DNA of 11,322 nt from Thermoprotei archaeon ex4572_64 (GTDB lineage Archaea; Thermoproteota; Thermoprotei; Thermoproteales; Thermocladiaceae), in assembly GCA_002254895.1 (NCBI GenBank), contig NJDF01000007.1, positions 1 through 11,322 of the forward strand, read 5' to 3'. The notes below the pieces were generated by a model that saw only the letters and a list, made by a program, of their open reading frames with translations, searched no databases and was not told the DNA's origin. Shown piece after piece: positions 1 through 6,914 of this stretch (the first letter of the stretch is position 1; each line of letters starts with the position of its first letter). The position numbers and the translations under genes were made by a program.

Positions 1-742
1 GTATTGTTCCTGGATCTAGACAAAGATCTGAAATTCCATATTTCCTAAAGGTCTTAACGAGTGAGATTAGGTCATTAATTTTTCCTAGAGAACTAATTGT
101 TACAGGAACCTTGAACCTTCTTACTAATTCTAGAACCTTTATCCAGTTCTTCATGGTTGCAGTATATATTAATGGTCTTTCCTTATCAAGTACTTCAAGA
201 CCTGCATGAATTATTTCAGGATCTATACTGCAAATAATTATAGGTCTTTTAGAATACTCATTTACGATCTTCAAGGTGCTTTTAAATCTTTCAGGATCAT
301 TCGTTACAGATCTTACAGCTATTAAGTCTAGTTTCAATTCGTAACCGACATACTCATATTTGAAGTTATTTATGAATTCTACTTTCTCAATAATTTTGTC
401 TTTATCAAGATCATCACTAACATCTATAGCTATAGCTGTTGGATTTCTAAGCATAAGTTCATGTCTATGAACTACATGTTTACCACCAATAACTACTTTT
501 CTATCACCTACACCTATCTCAATCTCCTTAACTAGTGGTTTTAATAATTTTGAAAGTTTCTCATAGTTCTCTCTAAAACCTGGATCCTCAATCAATGGTT
601 TACATTTCTCGAGATTTGTTTGTAGTGAAAGAAGTTTTATTGCAAATGCCATACATGAATCTTCACCACAGAGTCTACATCCACTTCTCCTAGGTAGTAG
701 TTTGTAAATTTCTAGTGGACTTAACTTAGTTATTTTAACCAT
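1..742 (-). CDS. cdhE: CODH/ACS complex gamma subunit CdhE (corrinoid iron-sulfur protein large subunit), 3' part cut by window edge
   Basis: CdhE with CdhD forms the corrinoid iron-sulfur protein that carries the methyl group between tetrahydropterin and the acetyl-CoA synthase CdhC. Reading leftward from the ATG at 742-740 gives about 247 residues without a stop before the window edge; family members are about 450-470 residues, so roughly half is visible. The N-terminal [4Fe-4S] motif is clear: C22, C25, C30 and C47 in the context CRLCGEDSCMAFA, as in the family. The rest stays colinear with the family from memory (IGVGDRKVVIGG, LMLRNPTAIAIDV, LIAVRSVTNDPERF, DLCLDPGT). The start is supported by a GGTGA Shine-Dalgarno at 752-748. 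It lies 10 bp after the cdhD stop, so it is the third visible gene of the operon. Unlike cdhC and cdhD no lesion is seen in the visible part. Confidence 0.95.
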   Translation of the reverse strand, partial: MVKITKLSPLEIYKLLPRRSGCRLCGEDSCMAFAIKLLSLQTNLEKCKPLIEDPGFRENYEKLSKLLKPLVKEIEIGVGDRKVVIGGKHVVHRHELMLRNPTAIAIDVSDDLDKDKIIEKVEFINNFKYEYVGYELKLDLIAVRSVTNDPERFKSTLKIVNEYSKRPIIICSIDPEIIHAGLEVLDKERPLIYTATMKNWIKVLELVRRFKVPVTISSLGKINDLISLVKTFRKYGISDLCLDPGTI

Positions 743-747
743 AACTA

Positions 748-752
748 TCACC
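748..752 (-). promoter_or_regulatory. Shine-Dalgarno of cdhE
   Basis: On the minus strand GGTGA, a perfect match to the archaeal 16S rRNA 3' tail complement, sits five bases before the cdhE ATG and inside the short gap after the cdhD stop. It fixes the cdhE start and shows it is translated as an internal operon gene. Most first genes in this window have no such motif. Confidence 0.75.
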
Positions 753-1917
753 TTAAAGTTTCTTACTTATCCATTCAGCAATTTCAACTTCTCTCCTTAT
801 CTCAAAGATCTGATTAACAATTGTCTTAAGTATCTTTAAGGTCAAGGGATGCAGTATCATTAAGTAATCAGCACCTGCAATTAAGCTTGAAATTCCTGTA
901 AGTATTTCCCATAAAGGTCCTCTAACTTCTCTTAAACCCCAATATTCAGGCATTTTCATCCATGCTTCTCTGGCAGTCCATGAATTAGATACTGCTGAAA
1001 CTAGTGGATGTTGAAGTTCTTCATCACCTTTTAAAGCTGCTAATCTTGCTCTTTCAGTTGCTGTAAATGCGTACTCCCAACCATAACCAATACCTGCAGT
1101 GTTCATGTCTAGTAATATGTCTTCCTTATCTAGCCACTGTCTTAATTTTCTTACAAGCTGTCTAGCTTTGTCAAGATCCATAGGTACAAAAGCGACCACT
1201 ACATGGCCATGCTTCTTAATTAACGGTGCTATCTCTTCTATTAATTATTATTCTCTCACCACTAGTGATTTCAGTAATTACTTTAAAGACTTCAACATCC
1301 TTCTTGGGATGGCCAGAACCACCAACGCAGAGTGGCGTGTTTACTCTTTGAAGAATTTCCTCAACAACTTTTGCAGCTTCTCTAGGTGTAGTATCTTTAA
1401 AGTTAGGATCAGTGCTAACTAAGTGAATATTGACCATGTCAGCACCAAGCTTCTCTACACAGTATGCAGCCCACTCTGTAGGGTTATCTAGAAGATCTTT
1501 GAAGTGATCTTTAACAGCTTTAGGTAATGGTATTCTTGTATCGAATACATCCATTGAGAGTATCGGTTTATGTGGAGGAGTATAGTTTAAGGAGTAGAAT
1601 CTGGGCTTCTCTTCACCACCAACTACGTAAGTTACTTTTCTACTGCCAGCGCCAATCTTGACTTCAACAATTCTACCTTTCCACTCAATTGTTGGCTCTT
1701 CAAAAACTGCCTTTTCGGGAGTGATCTCTATAGGTTTCTCTTCAATTACCTTCTTTTCAATTAGAGGTAGTAATGTTGATGGTAGTTCAAAAGTAAGTTC
1801 CTCAACATCTAAAGTAACGTTTTCTAGAACAACCTCGTCTGCATCTTCAAGATCTTTAAGTAATGATGATATTACTGATTTTAATACTTCATCAATACTC
1901 TTTCTTTCTCTCTTCAT
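753..1917 (-). pseudogene. cdhD: CODH/ACS delta subunit CdhD (corrinoid iron-sulfur protein small subunit), split by a frameshift
   Basis: CdhD is the small subunit of the corrinoid iron-sulfur protein in acetyl-CoA synthesis/cleavage. The first frame (ATG 1917-1915, stop near 1216) carries the N-terminal half, with EVKIGAGSRKVTYVVGGEE and the TIM-barrel segments FDTRIPLP, EWAAYCVEKLGADMVNIHL and PLCVGGSGHPKKD, ending in SGERIIIN at about 1240. The second frame then continues the family sequence, LIEEIAPLIKKHGHVVVAFV, through GIGYGWEYA, LAALKGDEELQ and AREAWMK to the stop at 753. The frames differ by +1 and two TAA codons lie just upstream in the second frame, so no single ORF spans the gene. 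About 7 residues of the usual GER...KKYGHV loop also seem absent. The start overlaps the cdhC stop by 4 bases (ATGA). A reinitiating ORF could begin at GTG 1199. A sequencing or assembly error is possible, since the junction is an A/T-only run. Confidence 0.88.
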
Positions 1918-3258
1918 CTCTTTACCCTTTCTTCTTTCTTTCTAATGATTATCTTTTCAATTCTAATTTTAACATTCTTTAAAGTTACTTGAATGAGAGT
2001 AGGCGGTACAGCTGCTGGTATGGTTATGGTAGGCTTCTCGACTTCTTCAACTTTCTCGGGGACAGCAACTTCTGGTTTCACTTCCTCCTTCTTAACAGCA
2101 ATTAAGGCTTTAGCAACTGGATGATTTACTCTTATTAAGAAATCTCTCAATTCTTCAATATTTCTCGCATCGTTCTCTGTAGCTATCTTATCGATGAGTT
2201 CTTTAGGCATGTACTCCTTAACTTTATCTTTCAACTCTGCTGGCATCCATACAACTCTACTCCAACCACCATCATATTGTAGAAACTTTCTAGACTTCAT
2301 GTAGAGTACACTAACACCTACAAAGCCTTCTACCTGTTTACCACCTCCAATCATGTTTGCAATTTCTACAAAGCTTAAGCCGTTAGGTGCTTTTCCTGTG
2401 TAACCTCTATGAATTATTCCAAAACCATCAACCTCTGGAATATAGAATACCGCAGCTTCGAAGCATCCACATGAGGTATGTGGATATTTCAATGCACTAT
2501 GTAGATAGACCTTACTTACATTTCCTTGAGACTTCTCATGAACAATTTCGTTAATGCCACTATATTCACCTGCAATTGGGTCTAATAACTTACCTTTGGG
2601 TACTTTAAAGATTGGTCCTTTAGGATCAATTGTAGCTGCTACCTTAGCATCAAGCCAAGTTATAGCTCCACAGCTTGATGGTCTTTCAGGAGTAATTACA
2701 CATACATGTGTAGGTGCAAAGGATTGACAAAGTATGCATCCGTAAAATTCATCTACATCATCATCTTTAAGGCCAAGAATTCTAGAGTCTCTCTCTTCAT
2801 AAACTTTCAAAGCTTTACTCCAGTAATCCTGTATCATGTTTGGATCAGTAATAAATGTTATTTGCACTTTTTCAATCACTTCTAGAACCAACATGCATGA
2901 GACCTTCAATCCAGTTGATGTAGTAGTGTATTCTTCTTTCAAAAACGCCTTCAGCTTCAGGACTTAACTTTTCACCACAAGCTTCAATGAGTATTCCTAG
3001 AGAATGTGCTTTTCCTTCCTCAAGTTCTTCAAGATCTGGTCCTAGAATGATTATCTTACCATCACTTACTTCTTCACAATTTCTTACTCTAAATAGCTCA
3101 AACTTGTGTTTGACTTTTAACCCTCCAAATTCAACCTTTAAATCTGGCTTTCTAATTCTTTCACCCTCAAATTGAGGACCAACACCTGTAGGTATGTCTG
3201 TGAATTCTATTCTTCTCTCTATAGTGTACTTATCAATAAACTCCTTAATCTTACTCAT
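1914..3258 (-). pseudogene. cdhC: CODH/ACS beta subunit CdhC (acetyl-CoA synthase), split by internal deletion and frameshift
   Basis: CdhC is the acetyl-CoA synthase subunit whose nickel A-cluster joins a methyl group, CO and CoA. Frame one (ATG 3258-3256, stop 2874-2872) gives 128 residues with PQFEGERIRKPDL, IILGPDLEELEEGKAHSLGI and RRIHYYINWIEGLMHVGSR. Frame two resumes at about 2885 with LEVIEKVQITFITD and runs to 1914. The family normally has about 30-35 residues between GLMHxxxR and this strand; they are missing and the frame shifts by +1. Everything else is well preserved: the A-cluster cysteines appear as C-x2-C-x8-C-x9-C in FYGCILCQSFAPTHVC and SSCGA, then CGC 67 residues after the fourth cysteine, the same spacing as in Moorella AcsB. 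After a Pro/Val/Glu-rich linker the tail TLKNVKIRIEKIIIRKK is typical of archaeal CdhC. First gene of the visible operon, 4-base overlap with cdhD. Confidence 0.92.
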
Positions 3259-3290
3259 GATAATCTATAACTATCTTATCTTGACTATTA

Positions 3291-3339
3291 AGTACTTTAC
3301 TTGTTTAAAAACTTATCAAATAGTTATGCATAAAGTACT
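3291..3339. promoter_or_regulatory. Divergent promoter region of cdhC operon and ftr1, with inverted repeat around a TATA-like element
   Basis: The 137-bp gap between the cdhC and ftr1 starts holds one clear AT-rich core, TTTAAAAAC at 3305-3313 on the plus strand, which reads GTTTTTAAA on the minus strand. It could serve ftr1 (start 3396, giving a leader of about 60 bases) and cdhC (start 3258, leader about 25 bases). A perfect 9-bp inverted repeat flanks it: AGTACTTTA at 3291-3299 and TAAAGTACT at 3331-3339. A second pair, ATAACTAT at 3267-3274 and ATAGTTAT at 3320-3327, partly overlaps. Repeats placed on both sides of a shared TATA are a plausible operator, but in such AT-rich DNA chance is a fair alternative. 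Confidence 0.4.
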
Positions 3340-3395
3340 ATCATTTAGAATTGTGTAGAAAGTTTGATAGCTTGACACTACCATCACACCTAGAC

Positions 3396-4200
3396 ATGGA
3401 GAGAGACCTCATCGATGATACCTTTGCTGAGGCTTTCTCTATGTATGCTGCTAGAGTACTAATTACTGCAGCTAATAGAAAGTGGGCACTTATTGCTGCA
3501 AGATTAGCTACTGGATTTGCATCATCAATCATTATGTGTCCCTGTGAGGCTGGAATTGAGTGTTTTGTAAAGCCAGAATGTACACCAGACAAGAGATCTG
3601 GAATTTTAGTTCAATTTTGGCATAATGATTTAGCAGTGCTGAAACAGCAAGTAAGGCTTTGAAGTATCAGATGAACTTTACGGTAGGAGAGTTTGGAGAA
3701 TACCTGTAATGGAGGGTGAGTTCATAATTGAAGATAAGGTTGGTGTGGTTAAAGGTGTGGCTGGTGGTAACATCATTATACTTGGTAAAGATTGTGAATC
3801 AGCATTAAGTGCAGCTGAGAGAGCTATAAAAGCAGTTAGAAAGTACTGTAGACACGTCATTACACCATTTCCTGGAGGTATATGTAGAGCTGGTTCTAAA
3901 GTAGGTTCAATCACCTATCCCAAACTGAAAGCAAGTACAAATCATCCTTACTGCCCCACACTTAAAGAGAAATTAAGAGATACTAAATTGTTAGAGAATG
4001 TTAACTGCGTATATGAAATAGTCATTAATGGATTAACTCTTGAAGATGTAATTCAAGCTATGGGTATTGCTATAAAGGCAGCATCTATTTCTGGAGTTGT
4101 AAAAATAACTGCAGGGAATTACGGTGGTAAGCTAGGACCTTATAAGATATACCTCAGAGAAGCAGTAGAGAAAGTGAAAAGTATGGATGTATCTGTGTAG
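3396..4200 (+). pseudogene. ftr: Formylmethanofuran:tetrahydromethanopterin formyltransferase, copy 1, broken in the N-terminal (distal) lobe
   Basis: Ftr transfers the formyl group from formylmethanofuran to tetrahydromethanopterin in the cytoplasm. From ATG 3396 the first frame gives the N-terminal distal lobe: IDDTFAEAF, ARVLITAANRKWALIAARLA, TGFASSIIMCPCEAGIE and WHNDLAVLKQQ, ending at about 3650 with a stop at 3660-3662. The family then resumes in another frame at GGC 3655 as GFEVSDELYGRRVWRIP and MEGEFIIED, and the whole C-terminal proximal lobe follows (GVAGGN, VITPFPGGI, ASTNHPYCPTL, CVYEIVINGL, ITAGNYGGKLG). Missing between them are about 40 residues that normally include the GQCVxTAPT stretch, plus a +1 shift; TAA lies directly before GGC in the second frame. 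An ORF from ATG 3709 would encode just the proximal lobe (163 residues). Start 3396 is chosen because the family begins a few residues before the DTFAEAF motif. Divergent from cdhC, convergent with copy 2. Confidence 0.9.
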
Positions 4201-4243
4201 TTAAACTATTTGAAAGATTTACACACTTTAAGATATGCTCACC
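4201..4243. other. Short convergent gap between the two ftr copies
   Basis: Forty-three bases separate the stops of the two convergent ftr genes. The segment is AT-rich. I see no hairpin, no long T-run on either strand and no remnant of a mobile element that would explain the inverted arrangement of the two copies. Confidence 0.5.
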
Positions 4244-4890
4244 TTAATACTTACTCAATACTTCTCTAAGGTATATCTTAAACTGTCCAAGCTTTCCCTC
4301 ATAATTTGCCGCACTTATCTTTACAAGCCCATCCATACCTATAACCGCTCTTATGCCTTTAGCTATTGCCTTCATAACAACATCAACATTTATGCCATTA
4401 ATGACTATTTCAGGTATTGAGTTAACATTAGGTGGTACTTTAGATTCGCTTCCAAGCTTTTCCTTAAGTGTAGGACAGTAAGGATGATTTGTTGTTGGTC
4501 CAATTTCTGGAAATTTAGTTTCAGGTTTTGAACCGGCTGAGCATACGTTGAAAGGTGTAATAACACCTTCAACAGTCTTTATAGCCTTTAATGCCTTTTC
4601 ACTTACCTTTATAGCTGACTCCACATCTTTACAGAAGTACCATAACCCAACACCTGCAACTCCAAAATTGTAGTTTAAGTATCTCTCAATTATGAATTCA
4701 CCCATCATTATGGGTATTTTGATAACCTTTCTACCACACATCACATCTTCCTCTTCATAACCAGTGCTGATATGTGTTGTGCTGCTCTTCTTAGATGTTT
4801 AAGATTATCAGCAGTAATTATAAATCTCACGTATATTCCTTTAAAAGCTTCGGCATAGGTATCTTCAATCTCTACATTATCAATCATCAT
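4244..4890 (-). pseudogene. ftr: Formylmethanofuran:tetrahydromethanopterin formyltransferase, copy 2, large internal deletion plus frameshift
   Basis: A second, diverged Ftr. From ATG 4890 frame one reads DNVEIEDTYAEAF, YVRFIITADNLKHLRRAAQ, typical of the first 40 or so residues, then stops at 4743-4741. Frame two picks up at about 4762 as GYEEEDVMCGRKVIKIP and MMGEFIIE, the segment near residue 130 of intact Ftr, so about 90 residues of the distal lobe are gone. The proximal lobe is present to 4244, but conserved positions are altered compared with copy 1: GVAGVG for GVAGGN, VITPFNVCSAGSK for the PFPGGI region, PEIVING for YEIVING, and SAANYEGKLG for TAGNYGGKLG. These suggest older relaxation than copy 1. 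An ORF from GTG 4744 would make a proximal lobe alone (166 residues). The start overlaps the HAD gene stop (ATGA) and has an AAGGA Shine-Dalgarno at 4901-4897, so it is translated downstream of that gene. Confidence 0.88.
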
Positions 4891-5972
4891 ACGTAGTCCT
4901 TAATACTTCTACTATAGTTCTCAATTAAAATACTCCTATACTTTCTATTTATCTCAATAACGAAATTTAAATTCTTCTCAATATCGTCTCTAGTAAAGAG
5001 AATACTATTCTTTAATGATCTTCTCAACTTTTCAAGCTTTTCAAGGCCGTAGTCAAGAATGTGGTTAATAACGTGTATTAGTTCAGAGTAGTCTAGAGTT
5101 GCAATATTTAGTTTTGAGGCTAGTAAGGCATGCTTATTTACACAATTTATTGAAACTCCATAATTTGCATAGCTTAGTGCATCGGCATCTACAATACTAT
5201 CGCCAAGATATATGGTATCACTACCACATCTCTTCTCGATAACTTTTCTCTTATTATGTCCACCCATAACTCCATACTCATCATAGAGCAGATACTTTAG
5301 TATGCTTTTCAACTCTGAGGATTCTAAAGAGTTAACTACTTGTTCAAGTCTTCTCATTAACCTACTTATAAGCCTCTCATTTCTGCTTAGATATTCATTC
5401 CTCAACTTTAGACATATATTTAAGTACTCTACTAAGAAGTTCTTTAACTCACTTCTATATCTAGTCAAGATTTTTAGAGGAGATCTCTCATAAACCTCCT
5501 GAACTAAATCATTCATATCTTTAAGAACGTCAATGCACGTTCTATATTGAAAACCTGAAGTATATACGTTACTTGTCTTAATTCCATACTTTAAAGCTGA
5601 TAATAGTGGAATTGCTGGATATGCATTTGAAATTATCAATACTTCAATGTTAAGTTCTTTCAAAATCCAGATCAATACCTTATCAATACCTACATTCTCA
5701 TGCTTAACCTTGAGGGCATATTTAATTAACTCATCATCATTTATGTTGAAGAGTGCTAAAATGCATAACACAATTATTGGTGTAGTTCCTGTAGAGTGTC
5801 CTTCAAGATCTCTCTCATAAAGCCATCTCAGATCGTCATACTCATCAAACATCTTAACCATGTACTCATAGTATTTTCTGTAACTATCAGGTATGTACTT
5901 TCTTAAACATAACCATGCAAAGTCAAGTCCTGGATTATCGATTACACCCTCATCATCGAAAACTACCATCAT
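4887..5972 (-). CDS. HAD-superfamily phosphatase-like protein, archaeal, function unknown
   Basis: A 361-residue protein with the haloacid dehalogenase order of motifs: motif I VVFDDEGVID (residues 3-12), motif II LIISNAYP around S115, a lysine candidate at K241/K243 in GGHNKRKVIEK, and motif IV YLGDSIVDADAL (residues 255-266, D258 and D262). Motif I has Glu where the general acid Asp of DxD usually stands. Residues 145-230 form a long, mostly charged helical insertion that would act as a cap. No signal peptide or membrane segment is seen. It resembles from memory the archaeal HAD family COG4030, some members of which are labelled EhaR next to energy-converting hydrogenase genes in methanogens; that link is tentative. 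It shares an ATGA overlap with ftr copy 2, implying a common transcript. Two ATGs in tandem (5972, 5969) leave the exact start open. Confidence 0.7.
   Translation of the reverse strand: MMVVFDDEGVIDNPGLDFAWLCLRKYIPDSYRKYYEYMVKMFDEYDDLRWLYERDLEGHSTGTTPIIVLCILALFNINDDELIKYALKVKHENVGIDKVLIWILKELNIEVLIISNAYPAIPLLSALKYGIKTSNVYTSGFQYRTCIDVLKDMNDLVQEVYERSPLKILTRYRSELKNFLVEYLNICLKLRNEYLSRNERLISRLMRRLEQVVNSLESSELKSILKYLLYDEYGVMGGHNKRKVIEKRCGSDTIYLGDSIVDADALSYANYGVSINCVNKHALLASKLNIATLDYSELIHVINHILDYGLEKLEKLRRSLKNSILFTRDDIEKNLNFVIEINRKYRSILIENYSRSIKDYV
4897..4901 (-). promoter_or_regulatory. Shine-Dalgarno of ftr copy 2
   Basis: AAGGA on the minus strand lies inside the end of the HAD coding region, six bases before ATG 4890. 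Together with the ATGA overlap it supports that start and coupled translation of the remaining ftr2 N-terminal fragment. Confidence 0.5.
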
Positions 5973-5985
5973 TGTAACTAAATTG

Positions 5986-5992
5986 TTAAATA
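5986..5992 (+). promoter_or_regulatory. Candidate TATA box of the MBL-fold gene
   Basis: TTAAATA lies 22-28 bases before ATG 6014 in a 41-bp divergent gap. That distance fits a leaderless archaeal transcript starting at or near the ATG, and no Shine-Dalgarno is present. The same gap must also hold the HAD gene promoter, for which I cannot pick a box with confidence. Confidence 0.45.
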
Positions 5993-6013
5993 GAGTATCA
6001 TATACTTTACACC

Positions 6014-6880
6014 ATGTTCACAGTAGGTTTTGTTGAGCATGTTGAAGTGACAATACTTATTGACAATTCCGTAGGTACTGTAAGAGACGTCGTTGCTGAA
6101 TGGGGCTTCTCAGCTCTAGTTAAGGTGTATGGTTCTGAAATTTTATCAATACTTTACGATTTAGGTCAATCAGGAGTAGCTCTTCTTCATAACATGAAAG
6201 TTCTAAAAGTTAATCCTGAAGATGTTAGATACATAATCTTAAGTCACGGCCATTTTGACCATACTGGAGGGTTAAAGACTTTCATTAAGAAGCATGGTAG
6301 GGATAAGATGGTTATTGCTCATCCTAAGGTTTTTGAAAAGAAAGTACTTATGAGAGGTAAAGTACTTGATTACATAGGTGTGTCTGTTAGTAAGAAATTT
6401 CTTGAAAAGAAAACTACGCTCATAACTTGTAAAAATCCATTAAAACTTTGTGAAGGCGTCCTATTTTCTGGACAAATCGAGAGATATGGTCATCCTGAAT
6501 TTTGTGAAGGCATGTACGTCGTTAGAGATGATGGTGAAATTGTTGAAGATAAGATGTTAGACGATTCAGCACTAATAATTAACGTTAAAGATAAAGGTCT
6601 AGTCATAATTACAGGTTGTGGACACTCAAATATACTGAACATTGTAAAGCATGCAGAAAGAATTACAGGAGTAAGTAAGCTATACGCTGTCATTGGTGGA
6701 CTACACTTACTAAGTTCAGACGAGAAGACCGTAAGTGAAGTGTTGAATAGCCTAATCTCGCTAGGCGTATCAATTGTATGTCCTACACATTGCTCAGGCC
6801 TTAAGATCATACATGCATTAATGTCAAAGAAACCTGAAATTTACATTGAGGGAGGAGTAGGTAGAGTGATCAAAATTTAA
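6014..6880 (+). CDS. Metallo-beta-lactamase-fold hydrolase of the archaeal dihydropteroate-synthase-like (COG1237) family
   Basis: A complete 288-residue protein. It has the HxHxDH metal-binding motif as SHGHFDH (H78, H80, D82, H83), preceded by ILYDLGQSG as in COG1237, then the later metal-binding and family segments ITGCGHSN, VIGGLHLLS and CPTHCSGLKIIHAL and the C-terminal GVGRVIKI. Proteins of this family, for example MJ0301, have been assigned to making the 7,8-dihydropterin-6-methyl-aminobenzene-ribofuranosyl phosphate intermediate of tetrahydromethanopterin, in place of a bacterial-type dihydropteroate synthase. Many family members are less well characterised, so the reaction is inferred. 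The location beside two ftr genes and the cdh operon supports a pterin role. Cytoplasmic, no signal peptide. ATG 6014 suits the upstream TATA; an in-frame GTG at codon 12 is an alternative start. The gene shows no lesion. Confidence 0.82.
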   Translation: MFTVGFVEHVEVTILIDNSVGTVRDVVAEWGFSALVKVYGSEILSILYDLGQSGVALLHNMKVLKVNPEDVRYIILSHGHFDHTGGLKTFIKKHGRDKMVIAHPKVFEKKVLMRGKVLDYIGVSVSKKFLEKKTTLITCKNPLKLCEGVLFSGQIERYGHPEFCEGMYVVRDDGEIVEDKMLDDSALIINVKDKGLVIITGCGHSNILNIVKHAERITGVSKLYAVIGGLHLLSSDEKTVSEVLNSLISLGVSIVCPTHCSGLKIIHALMSKKPEIYIEGGVGRVIKI

Positions 6881-6884
6881 AAAT
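6876..6884 (+). promoter_or_regulatory. Candidate TATA box of pheS
   Basis: TTTAAAAAT overlaps the stop codon of the MBL-fold gene and is centred about 35 bases before the pheS ATG at 6915. This would give a transcript with a leader of roughly ten bases and suggests pheS is not simply dependent on read-through. No Shine-Dalgarno is visible before ATG 6915. Confidence 0.4.
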
Positions 6885-6914
6885 TAACATTTCAAACTAC
6901 TTATGTAAATCCTT

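Noticed and set aside
1099..1945. Plus-strand ORFs opposite cdhD (1099-1422 and 1658-1945)
   Set aside because: Serine- and leucine-rich antisense shadows of the cdhD coding sequence with no recognisable motif.
2872..2942. Programmed frameshifting to join the two cdhC frames
   Set aside because: No slippery heptamer or pseudoknot is visible and about 30 conserved residues would still be missing after the shift. The 70-base overlap of the two ORFs is just open reading frame by chance.
3695..3711. GGAG before ATG 3709 as a real start of a separate small gene
   Set aside because: The bases encode the conserved family residues VWRIPVMEGEF, so they are explained as ftr coding sequence. I keep reinitiation only as a possibility within the ftr1 entry.
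753..4890. Inteins, group II or archaeal introns as the reason for the split genes
   Set aside because: These insert sequence between conserved halves. Here conserved sequence is absent and the halves are nearly adjacent, with no splice motifs or extra DNA.
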